Part shown: one piece after another, positions 36,809 to 46,188 of the stretch
Numbering within the stretch: position 1 is the first letter of the stretch
Layout of the letters: each line of letters begins with the position of its first letter
Source: a virus
Length of the DNA stretch: 64,000 nucleotides
IMG/VR virus record: IMGVR_UViG_3300037189_012887
Span: 86,649 to 150,648 of that record
Direction: 5' to 3' (one strand)
Program-made: the position numbers and the translations under genes
Notes under the pieces: model-generated
The model's input: the letters and a program-made list of their open reading frames with translations, nothing else
Told to the model about the DNA's origin: nothing
Databases searched by the model: none

Positions 36809-38899
36809 ATGGGATTCCAAGTCAGTCCAGGAGTAAGTGTTACTGAGATCGATCTAACGACGATCGTCCCTGCAGTAGCGACTACTCAAGGCGCCGTCGC
36901 TGGCGTTTTCCGCTGGGGTCCGGTCGAACAGCGCGTTCTCGTAGACACAGAGGCAACCCTAGCAGCACGCTTCGGTAAGCCTAATTCAAATACCGCCGAG
37001 ACTTGGTTCACAGCAGCCAACTTCCTCGGATACGGTAACATCCTCTACGTGACCCGTGCAGCTAACACGACCGACGCCAATACCGCTAACAACAACGCTT
37101 CTTACAACGCCCTCGCACTAGCGAACACTCTCGCTGTCAACTCGAGCTCGGCTAACCTCCTCCTTTCGGTGGTAAAGAACCAAGACGACTATAACTCAAA
37201 GAGTTCCTTCCCAGCCGACGTAAACTTCGTCGCTAAGTATCCTGGAGCCATCGGTAACTCACTCAGGATCTCGATGTGCTTGAGCCCTAACGCGTTCAGC
37301 AACACGATCTCGCTTACATCGAACTCAACCGGTGCACTCGGTAACTCGTCTGTCTGCGCCATCGCTTTCTCGCTTAACACGAACACCGCTACCGTCACGA
37401 TCCAGTCGGCTGACGGTACACAGGGTGTCACGAACTCAATCTCTGACTTCATTAAGTCAAAGCTCACACTCGGTGACTACATCACCGCAGGTAACAACCT
37501 CATCGGCACACAGAACCTAAAGATCTCGAGTTTCAGCAACACGACATATCCTGGATCTGCTGGTAACCCTGCCACATTCACCATTAACTTCTATGACACT
37601 TATCGTCTCTCTACCGCTTACTCTTCAAACTCTGTAAGCCGTAAGTGGGAGTACTTCAACATCGTCGACTCGGCTCCGACTCAGTCGAGCTACGTCAACC
37701 AGTTCGGCAACTCGGCTGCGATCGACGAAGTACACTTAGTAGTCGTCGACGAGAACGGCGACTTCTCAGGCGTTCCTGGAACGGTACTCGAGCGCTTCGC
37801 TCACCTCTCACGCGCTACAGACGCAAAGTCGCCCGACGGCGCTACACTCTACTACAAGACTGTCCTAAACAACCAGTCCCAGTACGTATGGTACGCGAAC
37901 GACGGTCAGGCGACCTCGGCTAACTCGCAGACAATCGCGAGCGTCTCTTCTACGATCGCACCTTACACGGTGTCTTTCTATCAGGGCGCAGACGGTCAGT
38001 CTGAGTCGAATATAGCTATCGGTGATCTAACCCGCGCATACAACAAGTACGCCTCAGTAGAAGACATCGACGTATCGATGATCCTTGCAGGTAAGTCAAA
38101 CGGCTATACCCTAGTCAACTGGCTCATCGACAACATCGCCGAGCAGAGAAAAGACTGCATGGTGTTCTTCTCGCCTCAGTACACTGACGTCGTCAACAAC
38201 GTCGGTAACGAGCGCGACGCGATCCTTGCTTTCCGCAACAACATGAACAGGTCGTCTTCTTACGCCGTGATGGATTCAGGCTACAAGCAGATGTACGACC
38301 GCTACAACGACTTGTATCGCTTCATACCTCTCAACGGCGACGTTGCAGGCCTCTGTGTCCGCACAGAAGTCCAGCGCGACGCTTGGTTCTCACCAGCCGG
38401 CTTCAACCGTGGTCAGATCAAGAACATCGTCAAGCTCGCCTACAACCCAACCAAGTCAGATCGCGACATTCTCTATCCACAGGGTGTCAACCCAGTCGTA
38501 TCGTTCCCAGGACAGGGCACGGTCCTCTACGGAGACAAGACCCTTCTCTCCAAGCCATCTGCCTTCGACCGCATCAACGTTCGCAGGCTCTTCATCGTCC
38601 TTGAGAAGGCCATCTCGACTGCGTCGAAGTTCACGCTATTCGAACTCAACGATCAGTTCACTCGTGCACAGTTCGTCAGTCTCGTCACTCCTTTCCTGAG
38701 AGACATCAAGGGTCGCCGTGGAATCACTGACTTCCTCGTAGTCTGCGACGACACAAATAATACTCCTGAGAGGATTGACCGTAACGAGTTCTGGGGTGAC
38801 ATCTACATCAAGCCAGCTCGCTCGATCAACTTCATCCAGCTTAACTTCGTGGCTGTCAGGACTGGCGTTCAGTTCTCAACGGTCGTCGGCCAGTTCTAA
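36809..38899 (+). CDS. gp18: Tail sheath protein gp18
   Basis: A 696-residue protein; T4 gp18 has 659. The N-terminus (VSPGVSVTEIDLTTIVPAVATTQGAVAGVFRWGP) and the C-terminus (GDIYIKPARSINFIQLNFVAVRTGV) are signature regions of T4-type sheath proteins, which make the interlocking strand mesh of the contractile sheath. The central Asn/Ser-rich portion (~90-330) is the variable surface domain. It has its own late promoter and is followed by the tube gene after 31 bases. Confidence 0.97.
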   Translation: MGFQVSPGVSVTEIDLTTIVPAVATTQGAVAGVFRWGPVEQRVLVDTEATLAARFGKPNSNTAETWFTAANFLGYGNILYVTRAANTTDANTANNNASYNALALANTLAVNSSSANLLLSVVKNQDDYNSKSSFPADVNFVAKYPGAIGNSLRISMCLSPNAFSNTISLTSNSTGALGNSSVCAIAFSLNTNTATVTIQSADGTQGVTNSISDFIKSKLTLGDYITAGNNLIGTQNLKISSFSNTTYPGSAGNPATFTINFYDTYRLSTAYSSNSVSRKWEYFNIVDSAPTQSSYVNQFGNSAAIDEVHLVVVDENGDFSGVPGTVLERFAHLSRATDAKSPDGATLYYKTVLNNQSQYVWYANDGQATSANSQTIASVSSTIAPYTVSFYQGADGQSESNIAIGDLTRAYNKYASVEDIDVSMILAGKSNGYTLVNWLIDNIAEQRKDCMVFFSPQYTDVVNNVGNERDAILAFRNNMNRSSSYAVMDSGYKQMYDRYNDLYRFIPLNGDVAGLCVRTEVQRDAWFSPAGFNRGQIKNIVKLAYNPTKSDRDILYPQGVNPVVSFPGQGTVLYGDKTLLSKPSAFDRINVRRLFIVLEKAISTASKFTLFELNDQFTRAQFVSLVTPFLRDIKGRRGITDFLVVCDDTNNTPERIDRNEFWGDIYIKPARSINFIQLNFVAVRTGVQFSTVVGQF

Positions 38900-38905
38900 T
38901 AAATA
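38898..38905 (+). promoter_or_regulatory. Candidate late promoter AATAAATA before gp19
   Basis: The element overlaps the sheath stop codon and lies 25 bases before the tube ATG, with SD AGGAG between. A separate promoter would allow tube and sheath to be made in step. Confidence 0.55.
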
Positions 38906-38930
38906 GAAGAAAAGCACAGGAGTAACTTAG

Positions 38931-39533
38931 ATGGCTTTTAATATCGACAACTTCAAGAGCTACGGCCTAACTAAGGGGGGAGCTCGTCCTTCCCTCTTCG
39001 AGATCCAGTTCGCCGCACCTCCTTCTATCTCTCTCAACAACTTGGCAGTGGGTAACAAGTTTACCCTACTCGCCGAGGCTGCTGAGCTACCAGCATCATC
39101 GGTCGCCGCCGTCCAGGTTCCCTACTTCGGTAGGAACATCAAGGTCGCCGGCGATCGTACCTTCGCCGACTGGACCGTAACGATCCTGAACGACGAAGAC
39201 TTCGCGATCCGCGCCATGCTTGAAAAGTGGCACAACGATCTCAACACTATAGTCTCGAACGTTCGTCTCCATAGCCGTCCATTCGCCTACAAGGCTGACA
39301 ACGTCATCGTTACTCAGTTCGCTAAGAGTGGTCAGAGACTTAGGTCTTACGAGTTCGTTGGTCTATTCCCAACTGAGATCTCAGCTATCCAGCTCGCTTG
39401 GGACACTACTAACCAGATCGAGCGCTTTACCTGCACGTTCTCGTACGACTACTGGAAGCCGGTAGGCGCAGACGAGAACTCAAACTTCGATACGTACGCA
39501 CAGGACGTCGAGAAGTTCCCAGGAACGATCTAA
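38931..39533 (+). CDS. gp19: Tail tube protein gp19
   Basis: A 200-residue protein; T4 gp19 has 163. The pattern RPSLFEIQFAAPP, then AAELPASSVAAVQVPYFGR, then FADWTVTILNDEDFAIRAMLEKW and a final FTCTFSYDYW is that of the T4-type tail tube, a stacked hexamer through which DNA passes. It sits after the sheath gene and before a clear terminator. Confidence 0.95.
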   Translation: MAFNIDNFKSYGLTKGGARPSLFEIQFAAPPSISLNNLAVGNKFTLLAEAAELPASSVAAVQVPYFGRNIKVAGDRTFADWTVTILNDEDFAIRAMLEKWHNDLNTIVSNVRLHSRPFAYKADNVIVTQFAKSGQRLRSYEFVGLFPTEISAIQLAWDTTNQIERFTCTFSYDYWKPVGADENSNFDTYAQDVEKFPGTI

Positions 39534-39583
39534 TCAGTCTCAATATATAGTATGATGCCTCAACTATAGTGAATGTAATTATG

Positions 39584-39615
39584 AAGGGGGCTCATGATAG
39601 GGCCCCCTTTTATTT
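39584..39615 (+). terminator. Rho-independent terminator after gp19
   Basis: A ten-pair stem (AAGGGGGCTC with GGGCCCCCTT, one G-U pair) with loop ATGATA is followed by TTTTATTTTA. It separates sheath/tube from portal and lies within a spurious upstream extension of the gp20 reading frame. Confidence 0.85.
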
Positions 39616-39628
39616 TAGAGAGAGACAG

Positions 39629-41353
39629 ATGGCCGAACTATTCGGATTTGAGTTTAAGAGAACAGCTCCAAAAGAAGCTACCACCTCCTTCGTCCCTCGC
39701 CAAGAAGACGATGGGGCCGCGGTCGTCTCGGCTACCGGTTCATATGGAACCTACCTCGACCTCGACGGCACCGTAAGGACAGAGGCAGAGCTGGTCACCA
39801 AGTACCGCGAGATGTCGCTTCAACCAGAGATCGACACCGCGTGCGACGAGATCGTCAACGAGATGATGTCGATCGACGAGGACCAGATCGTAAAGATCGA
39901 CCTCGACAATCTAGATCTATCCGACAACATCAAGAAGACTATCGAGTCAGAGTTCAAGAACTGCTTGAACATCCTCGACTTCAACCGTCACGCCTACGAG
40001 ATCGCTCGCAGGTGGTACGTCGACGGCAGGATGTACTACCACGTCATCATCGACGAGAAGAGTCCTAGAGACGGAATCAAGGAACTCAGGTACATCGACC
40101 CGCGTAAGATCAGAAAGATCCGCGAAGTAAACAAGAAGAGAGTAAAGGGTGGTGAGCAGGGCGACGCCGTCATCCAGAGAGTACAGAACGAGTACTTCAT
40201 CTTCAACGACCGTGGGTTCAACTACGGTAACAAGTCGGTAGGTCCGTCGACCACCGGCCTAAAGATCGCCAAGGACGCCATCGTATACATTACCTCAGGT
40301 CTTACAGACACTCAGGGCACGATGGTCCTGTCATACCTTCACAAGGGAATCAAGGCTCTCAACCAGCTTCGCACCCTCGAAGACTCACTCGTCATCTATC
40401 GACTAGCGCGCGCTCCAGAGCGTCGTATCTGGTACATCGACATCGGCAACCTTCCTAAGATGAAGGCTGAGCAGTACGTCCGCGAGATCATGGTCAAGCA
40501 CAAGAATCGCCTGATCTACGACGGCAGCACCGGTGAGGTCAAGGACGACCGTAAGTTCATGACGATGATGGAAGACTACTGGATCCCACGCCGCGAGGGA
40601 GGCAAGGGTACCGAGGTCACCACACTTCCAGGTGGTCAGAACCTTGGACAGATGGACGACGTCCTCTACTTCCAGAAGAAGCTCTATCAGACCCTGAACG
40701 TGCCGGTAAATAGACTCAACAGCGACGCACTCTTCTCGCTCGGTCGCGCCACAGAAGTCACCCGTGACGAGATCAAGTTCAGCCGCTTCATCTCTCGCCT
40801 CCGCGGCAGGTTCTCTTCTCTGTTCATCGAGGTACTCGGTAAGCAGATGGTGCTCAAGGGTATGCTGTCGATCGAGGACTGGAACAACATCAGCCCAGAC
40901 ATCAAGTTCGACTTCTCTCGTGACAACCACTTCACCGAGCTCAAGGACGCAGAGCTGCTGATGAACAGGATTCAGGTCCTCAACAGCATCCAGCCGATGG
41001 TCGGCACCTACTACTCACACGAGTGGGTGATGAAGAACGTCCTCATGCAGTCTGACGACGACATCGAGGAGATGCGCGAGCAGATCGAGGAAGAGATGAG
41101 CGACCCTATCTTCAACCCTCCGATGCCGGAAGACGGTAGTCAGCCAGCAGACGGTACCGAAGAAGACTCATCACAGGGTGCGCCCCCGCCTACCGATGGC
41201 GGAGACCAACCAGATGACCCAAGGGCAGAGAAGATCAAGAAGATCGCTCAGGCTAGGGCAGAGTATAACTTAATAATGAAGAAGGCAGTCAAGACTAAGT
41301 CCGACGAGGCTAAGCTTAAGTCGGTCTCTCAGATCGTGGCAAAGAACAAGTAA
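39629..41353 (+). CDS. gp20: Portal vertex protein gp20
   Basis: A 574-residue protein; T4 gp20 has 524. The frame extends upstream to 39569, but that part runs through the terminator hairpin. ATG 39629 (MAELFGFEFKR), preceded by AGAGAGAGA, is the sensible start. Typical portal regions are LVTKYREMSLQPEIDTACDEIVNE, YVDGRMYYHVIID, YIDPRKIRKIREV, a LIYDGSTGEVKDDRKFMTMMEDYWIPRREGG block and LNSDALFSLGRATEVTRDEIKF. The dodecameric portal initiates head assembly and houses the packaging motor. The C-terminus is acidic and Pro-rich. Confidence 0.95.
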   Translation: MAELFGFEFKRTAPKEATTSFVPRQEDDGAAVVSATGSYGTYLDLDGTVRTEAELVTKYREMSLQPEIDTACDEIVNEMMSIDEDQIVKIDLDNLDLSDNIKKTIESEFKNCLNILDFNRHAYEIARRWYVDGRMYYHVIIDEKSPRDGIKELRYIDPRKIRKIREVNKKRVKGGEQGDAVIQRVQNEYFIFNDRGFNYGNKSVGPSTTGLKIAKDAIVYITSGLTDTQGTMVLSYLHKGIKALNQLRTLEDSLVIYRLARAPERRIWYIDIGNLPKMKAEQYVREIMVKHKNRLIYDGSTGEVKDDRKFMTMMEDYWIPRREGGKGTEVTTLPGGQNLGQMDDVLYFQKKLYQTLNVPVNRLNSDALFSLGRATEVTRDEIKFSRFISRLRGRFSSLFIEVLGKQMVLKGMLSIEDWNNISPDIKFDFSRDNHFTELKDAELLMNRIQVLNSIQPMVGTYYSHEWVMKNVLMQSDDDIEEMREQIEEEMSDPIFNPPMPEDGSQPADGTEEDSSQGAPPPTDGGDQPDDPRAEKIKKIAQARAEYNLIMKKAVKTKSDEAKLKSVSQIVAKNK

Positions 41354-41365
41354 GGAGAGTTTAAG

Positions 41366-41602
41366 ATGAGTGATGATAATAAATACACTATAGGCGATTT
41401 AATCTATCACACGGCAACTCAGGAACCAGTCGACTTCGCTAACGCATTCAATTCATTGATGCTCGACCGCGTCAACGCGGCGATTGAAGTCAGAAAGAAC
41501 GAGATCGCGCAGGGCATGTTTGACCAGCCAGATGATCCTGAAGAATCTGACGATGAAGATGACGTTGTGTGGGAAGACGACGAGGAAGAAGAAGGGGAGT
41601 AA
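41366..41602 (+). CDS. gp67: Prohead core protein gp67-like
   Basis: A 78-residue protein with a helical N-terminal half (FANAFNSLMLDRVNAAIEVRKNEIAQ) and a strongly acidic tail (Asp/Glu runs after residue 52). T4 gp67 has 80 residues and the same two-part make-up. It is a small internal core component processed by the gp21 protease. Its position directly after the portal gene matches T4. SD AAGGAGAG precedes ATG. Confidence 0.8.
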   Translation: MSDDNKYTIGDLIYHTATQEPVDFANAFNSLMLDRVNAAIEVRKNEIAQGMFDQPDDPEESDDEDDVVWEDDEEEEGE

Positions 41603-41603
41603 C

Positions 41604-42620
41604 ATGGCTAAGAGTCTCAAGGACATCCTGAACGGTGTCAAGTCTAGTAAGGTAGTTCCGGGCTCTACCGGTAAAGACCCATATGTTGACTATGAACAGA
41701 AGGGCGGAGACGCTCAGCGAGCTGTTGCTAAGCACAAGACAGAGAAGCACTCCGACAGGGTTGGAAACGCCGACAACATCGGAACCAAGACCAAGGAAGC
41801 TAAGTTCCCTAAGCAGAAAGAAGCTGCCTACGAGGAAGTCGTCGCCAAGAAGACTAAGAATACCAAGGACAGCTGGGAACTAAACTCTCCAGAAAAGCGC
41901 AGGAAAGATGCTAGAGACCTCGCTAAGTCTCAGCAGACTCCAGGCCACGTCACCGTCGGTGAGTCACATGACGACCGCGACGAAGAGACCAGCATGGTCA
42001 GGGCAGAGCTCAAGGCCCTCGCCGACAAGGCAACCGCCCTAGCAAAGAGCATGCCTTCTTCGATGCACATCGAGCCATGGGTTCAGTCAAAGATCGCCGT
42101 CGCCAAGGATCAGGTATCCGCAGTACACGACTACATGATGTACGGCGACCACGACGATGACAAGAAGACCACCAAGGAAGAAGTCGAGCAGGTCGACGAG
42201 GCTACTAGGGCTGCGATCGCACTCAAAGCTGCACGCGACGCTGCATCAAAGGCTGGCGTCAAGTCTACTCCTCCAAAGAAGCCAAGCAAAGAGAACCCTA
42301 TCAAGCTTAGGGAGACCGAGCAGGTAGACGAGGTCCTCTCAAAGAAGGCTGATGCAGGCGAGTGGATCAAGGACTTCGTAAAGTCTGACAATCCAAAGTT
42401 TGCTGGTAAGTCTAAAGAGAAGCGTAAGCAGATGGCCATTGCAGCATACTACGCTAAGCAGAGAAACGAAGAGCACCTCCATGAAGAGAAGTGCAACAAG
42501 TCCGCCAAGGGCAAGTCATGCAGCGTTCATGGAATGGATGAGTGTCCTGGATATAAGAGCGAGTCCACTGAGCCGGCACCTACTCTGCCAGCCTATAACC
42601 TTGACGCAGCGAGGGTATAA
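41604..42620 (+). CDS. gp68: Prohead core/scaffold protein in gp68 position (338 aa)
   Basis: A 338-residue Lys/Glu-rich protein starting at ATG 41604, one base after the gp67 stop. The upstream extension of the frame overlaps gp67 and is not used. The N-terminus MAKSLKDILNGVKSSKVVPGS and the modules VEQVDEATRAA and TEQVDEVLSKKADAGEWIKDF...KFAGKSKEKRKQMAIAAYYAKQ recur in core proteins of marine T4-like phages. T4 gp68 has 141 residues, so this is a larger relative or analogue. A His/Cys-rich segment (HLHEEKCNKSAKGKSCSVHGMDEC) near the end is unusual. Confidence 0.65.
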   Translation: MAKSLKDILNGVKSSKVVPGSTGKDPYVDYEQKGGDAQRAVAKHKTEKHSDRVGNADNIGTKTKEAKFPKQKEAAYEEVVAKKTKNTKDSWELNSPEKRRKDARDLAKSQQTPGHVTVGESHDDRDEETSMVRAELKALADKATALAKSMPSSMHIEPWVQSKIAVAKDQVSAVHDYMMYGDHDDDKKTTKEEVEQVDEATRAAIALKAARDAASKAGVKSTPPKKPSKENPIKLRETEQVDEVLSKKADAGEWIKDFVKSDNPKFAGKSKEKRKQMAIAAYYAKQRNEEHLHEEKCNKSAKGKSCSVHGMDECPGYKSESTEPAPTLPAYNLDAARV

Positions 42621-42622
42621 AG

Positions 42623-42868
42623 ATGATAATTAAGCCACTTGGTCTTGAGATATCAATCAATTCTCAAAACAGCGTAAGCAACGCCTATGCAGTCAGAGTA
42701 GTCAATCCTACCAGCTCAAACGTGTTGGTTACCATAGCTTCTAACTCAACGACAAACAGCGCGTCCTTTACGGTCCTTGGAAATTCCGCTATAATCGTTG
42801 AAAAGACTCCTTCTTACTTAATTCAGGGTACAGGTATTCTTGCAACGCCAGTAGCGCGTAAGGGATAA
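42623..42868 (+). CDS. Small conserved protein between core and protease genes (81 aa)
   Basis: An 81-residue beta-rich protein (KPLGLEISINS, YAVRVVNPTSSN, SAIIVEKTPSYLI). Proteins of this length and pattern sit in the same place, just before gene 21, in related phages. They may be head decoration or core parts; no function is established to my knowledge. Gaps of two bases upstream and four bases downstream place it in the head-gene operon. Confidence 0.7.
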   Translation: MIIKPLGLEISINSQNSVSNAYAVRVVNPTSSNVLVTIASNSTTNSASFTVLGNSAIIVEKTPSYLIQGTGILATPVARKG

Positions 42869-42872
42869 AGAG

Positions 42873-43541
42873 ATGAAACTCATCACGGAACTCACCGAAC
42901 AGGTAGAATACATAACCGAGACGTCTGAGTCGGGTGTAAAGAGTCACTACATCACTGGTCCTTTCCTCGTCGCTGAAGAGAAGAACAAGAACGGCCGCAT
43001 GTATCCCATGAAAGTCATGGAAGCGGAAGTGAATCGCTACCTTAAAGAAGTAGTGAAGAACAACCGCGGATACGGCGAGCTGGGACATCCAATGGGTCCG
43101 CAGATCAACCTCGATCGCGTATCCCACATCATTACCGAGCTGACCAGAGATGGCAACAGGTTCATCGGCAAGGCAAAGCTTACCGAGACTCCTATGGGCA
43201 ACATCGCCAAGGGACTCCTAAACTCAGGAGCCAACCTAGGCGTCTCGTCTCGCGGAATGGGATCTCTCAATCCGAGCAAGGACGGCGTCATGGTCGTTGG
43301 ACCTGACTTCAGACTGGCGACGGCAGCGGACATCGTAGCAGAGCCATCTGCGCCGGGAGCTTTCGTTCAAGGCATCATGGAAAACGTCGAGTGGATATTT
43401 GATCCGGTCAGGGGAACTTGGCTTGAAGAGAAGCTATCTAATACTAAGAAGTCTATCCGCAAGATGACTATGAGTGAGATCGAGCAGAAGAAGCTCGCTA
43501 TCTTCGAGAGCTACCTCACCGATCTTGCTAAGAACATCTAA
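42873..43541 (+). CDS. gp21: Prohead maturation protease gp21
   Basis: A 222-residue serine protease of the T4 prohead family; T4 gp21 has 212. The likely catalytic His72 lies in GYGELGHPMGP and the nucleophile Ser125 in NLGVSSRGMGS, both standard motifs. After assembly it degrades the core and trims the capsid protein, usually after (L/I)xE. It lies between core and scaffold genes as in T4. Confidence 0.95.
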   Translation: MKLITELTEQVEYITETSESGVKSHYITGPFLVAEEKNKNGRMYPMKVMEAEVNRYLKEVVKNNRGYGELGHPMGPQINLDRVSHIITELTRDGNRFIGKAKLTETPMGNIAKGLLNSGANLGVSSRGMGSLNPSKDGVMVVGPDFRLATAADIVAEPSAPGAFVQGIMENVEWIFDPVRGTWLEEKLSNTKKSIRKMTMSEIEQKKLAIFESYLTDLAKNI

Positions 43542-43553
43542 ATTCCACTTGAT

Positions 43554-43561
43554 TATAAATA
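43554..43561 (+). promoter_or_regulatory. Late promoter TATAAATA before gp22
   Basis: A perfect late -10 element, 26 bases before ATG 43588, with SD CGAGGAGA between. Confidence 0.75.
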
Positions 43562-43587
43562 GTTCAAATTCTAACGAGGAGACCCCT

Positions 43588-44637
43588 ATGTCTGACCTAA
43601 ACAATACAGAAGTTGAGATCGTCGCGGAAGACACCGAAGCCGCTTCTTCTCTTCAGCCAGCTGCTCGCAGCGTAAGTGATCCAAAAGCTATCGACGCTTC
43701 TAAGGTCGTAATGATGCAGAACATGCTCCATGTAATGGGCGGCATGAACAAGCAGGACCTTACCGACTGGTTCGCAAAGACCATGGCCATCTATGGTCCA
43801 AACAAAGACCACGGCGTCGGCGACAACTCTGACCAGAACAAGGCCTCTATCTCGATGAAGCCTTCACACGCTGGCACTGCAGGTCCAGACCGCAAGGATC
43901 CAACTCCTAAGATCGGCGTCCGCGAAGACGTCGAAGAGATGTTTGCCGGCGAGGAGCTCTCAGAAGAGTTCAAAGAAAAGACCGTCACTCTCTTTGAAGC
44001 AGCTATCAATGCTCGCCTCATGATTGAGCAGGCCCGTCTCGAAGAAGAGTACGAGGCAAAGCTCGAAGAAGAGGTCAAGCAGATCGACGAAGAGATCACC
44101 AAGAACGTAGATTCATATCTCGACTACGTAGTCGAGCAGTGGATGGAAGACAATGCAGTCGAGATTGAGTCCTCGCTCCGCAACGAGCTAATGGACGACT
44201 TCATCGACGGCATGAAGAACCTATTCAGCGAGCACTACATCAACCTTCCACGTGAGAAGGTAAACGTTGTAGAGTCTCTAGCTGGCAAGGTTGAAGAGCT
44301 CGAGACTCGCATGAGCGGTCTCATCAACGAGAACGTTGAGCTCAAGAGGAACCTAGCTGAGAGTGCAAAGTCCGAAGTCTTCACAGAGATGAAGAGCGGC
44401 CTTACACTGACTCAGCAGGAAAAGTTTCAGGCTCTCGCAGAGGGCGTGGACCTAGACGTCGATGTTGAGACCTATGCAAAGAAGCTCAAGATCATCAAGG
44501 AGAAGTACTTCAGCACCGAGAAGTCCGAATCCAACATCATCACCGAGAGCTTCGAAGAACAAGCTGAGAGCACGGTCCATGTGGACCCGAGCGTAAACAA
44601 GTACGTTCAGGCTATCTCACGCACAGTTAAGAGATGA
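43588..44637 (+). CDS. gp22: Major scaffold (prohead core) protein gp22
   Basis: A 349-residue, Glu-rich, mostly helical protein; T4 gp22 has 269. ATG 43588 is chosen because it follows a good SD and a late promoter, whereas the in-frame extension overlaps the protease gene. A long coiled coil (~125-300, EEEYEAKLEEEVKQIDEEITK) is followed by LTLTQQEKFQALAEGVDLDV, a segment typical of gp22. It forms the core around which gp23 assembles and is then digested by gp21; motifs such as LAE and ITE are candidate cleavage sites. Confidence 0.9.
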   Translation: MSDLNNTEVEIVAEDTEAASSLQPAARSVSDPKAIDASKVVMMQNMLHVMGGMNKQDLTDWFAKTMAIYGPNKDHGVGDNSDQNKASISMKPSHAGTAGPDRKDPTPKIGVREDVEEMFAGEELSEEFKEKTVTLFEAAINARLMIEQARLEEEYEAKLEEEVKQIDEEITKNVDSYLDYVVEQWMEDNAVEIESSLRNELMDDFIDGMKNLFSEHYINLPREKVNVVESLAGKVEELETRMSGLINENVELKRNLAESAKSEVFTEMKSGLTLTQQEKFQALAEGVDLDVDVETYAKKLKIIKEKYFSTEKSESNIITESFEEQAESTVHVDPSVNKYVQAISRTVKR

Positions 44638-44642
44638 TCTCT

Positions 44643-44650
44643 AATAAATA
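44643..44650 (+). promoter_or_regulatory. Candidate late promoter AATAAATA before gp23
   Basis: An ATAAATA core in the 46-base gap before the capsid gene, 33 bases before ATG 44684. The SD AAGGGAGA precedes the start. Confidence 0.6.
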
Positions 44651-44683
44651 ACTTTAGTTCCTACTCAGATAAGGGAGACGACA

Positions 44684-46087
44684 ATGTATCTAGCTGAGGA
44701 AATTCAGAATAAGTGGGCTCCAATCCTGGAGCACGCTGACCTAAATCCAATCAAGGATGCTCATCGCCGTTCGGTGACTGCAGTCATGCTTGAGAACACC
44801 GAGAAGGCTCTTCGCGAGTCGGCTGCTCACGGTGACTACCAGACTCTTACGGAAACGGCTTCCACTATTCCTGCCAACCTCATGGGCGCTTCAAGCTCAA
44901 CGGCTGGCGCTGGTGGCATCGACACCTTCGACCCAGTCCTTATCTCGCTCGTTCGTCGCGCAATGCCTAACCTCATGGCATACGACGTCTGCGGCGTTCA
45001 GCCAATGACTGGTCCTACCGGACTCATCTTCGCGATGCGTTCACGTTACGCAAACAGCACCAACTCACAGACCGGCGCAGAAACCTTCTACAACGAAGTC
45101 AACACCGCCTTCTCGTCAGTCACTGCTGGTAACAGCACCTTCGGTCAGGCAGCCGGCAACGGTCCTTCTGGCTCGATCCCAGGAAACAGCAACACCACTG
45201 CGATGACCAACGTCGGTAACGCAATCGGTGGTTCTGGCTTCTACAACGACGCGTTCGGCATGTCGACTGCACAGGGTGAAGCCCTCGGCGCCGACTCAAA
45301 CGCAGCGTTCGCTCAGATGGCATTCTCGATCGAGAAGGTCACCGTCACCGCTCAGACTCGCGCCCTCAAGGCAGAGTACACAATGGAACTCGCTCAGGAC
45401 CTCAAGGCAATTCACGGCCTTGACGCTGAGACCGAGCTCTCGAACATCCTCTCGGCTGAAATCCTTGCAGAAATCAACCGCGAAATCATCCGCTCAATCA
45501 ACATCTCGGGTGTTGTTGGTGCACAGGACAATACCACGACTGCTGGCGTGTTCGACCTCGACACCGACTCAAACGGTCGTTGGTCGGTTGAGAAGTTCAA
45601 GGGCCTCATGTTCCAGCTCGAGCGCGAAGCCAACCAGATTGCTAAGACGACACGTCGCGGCAAGGGTAACATCGTCATCTGCTCTTCAGACGTCGCGTCT
45701 GCTCTTCAGATGGCCGGTGTTCTCGACTACGCACCTGCTCTCAACAGCAACAACCTACAGGTTGATGATACCGGCAATACCTTCGCCGGCATTCTAAACG
45801 GCCGCCTCCGCGTCTACATCGACCCATATGCAACCGGTGGTAACTACCTCACCGTCGGCTACAAGGGTTCGAGCGCATTCGACGCAGGTCTCTTCTACTG
45901 CCCATACGTTCCACTCCAGATGGTTCGTGCAGTCGACCAGAGCTCTTTCCAGCCTAAGATTGGCTTCAAGACACGTTACGGCGTCGTCGCGAACCCATTC
46001 GCACAGGGCCTCACAAAGGGTAACGGTACGCTGAACGTCAACAGCAACTACTACTACCGCAAGGTGATTGTAAATAACTTGATGTAG
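44684..46087 (+). CDS. gp23: Major capsid protein gp23
   Basis: A 467-residue protein; T4 gp23 has 521. The region DPVLISLVRRAMPNLMAYDV, then CGVQPMTGPTGLIFAMR, is the hallmark of T4-type capsid proteins. A likely prohead-protease site is LTE at residues 55-57, which would remove the N-terminal delta domain; this is inferred from the (L/I)xE rule. Codon use is strongly biased, as expected for the most abundant protein. A terminator/hairpin that also controls the next gene follows at 46155. Confidence 0.97.
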   Translation: MYLAEEIQNKWAPILEHADLNPIKDAHRRSVTAVMLENTEKALRESAAHGDYQTLTETASTIPANLMGASSSTAGAGGIDTFDPVLISLVRRAMPNLMAYDVCGVQPMTGPTGLIFAMRSRYANSTNSQTGAETFYNEVNTAFSSVTAGNSTFGQAAGNGPSGSIPGNSNTTAMTNVGNAIGGSGFYNDAFGMSTAQGEALGADSNAAFAQMAFSIEKVTVTAQTRALKAEYTMELAQDLKAIHGLDAETELSNILSAEILAEINREIIRSINISGVVGAQDNTTTAGVFDLDTDSNGRWSVEKFKGLMFQLEREANQIAKTTRRGKGNIVICSSDVASALQMAGVLDYAPALNSNNLQVDDTGNTFAGILNGRLRVYIDPYATGGNYLTVGYKGSSAFDAGLFYCPYVPLQMVRAVDQSSFQPKIGFKTRYGVVANPFAQGLTKGNGTLNVNSNYYYRKVIVNNLM

Positions 46088-46149
46088 TGACATCTTTGTC
46101 ACAGTTCGTGACAAAGTTCTACATTAAGTCACAAGGTAAGCTTGTTAGA

Positions 46150-46157
46150 TATAAATA
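46150..46157 (+). promoter_or_regulatory. Late promoter TATAAATA of homing endonuclease gene 2
   Basis: A perfect late -10 element whose last three bases belong to the 5' arm of the 46155 hairpin. Transcripts starting here lack most of that arm. Confidence 0.75.
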
Positions 46158-46188
46158 CTCCCGAGGGCAACTTCGGGAGTATTTTTTT
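46155..46188 (+). terminator. gp23 terminator hairpin that also sequesters the RBS of homing endonuclease gene 2
   Basis: A perfect ten-pair stem (ATACTCCCGA with TCGGGAGTAT) and eight-base loop are followed by a T run up to 46188. This is an intrinsic terminator for the capsid transcript. The SD GGGAG (46175-46179) of the next gene is in the 3' arm, nine bases before ATG 46189, so the same hairpin blocks translation of read-through RNA. Confidence 0.85.

Noticed and set aside
39569-39628. Upstream extension of the portal gene frame
   Set aside because: It passes through the rho-independent terminator after gp19 and has no SD; ATG 39629 does.
46087-46188. GTG-initiated N-terminal extension of homing endonuclease 2
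   Set aside because: It would read through the gp23 terminator and add residues not seen in the two paralogues.
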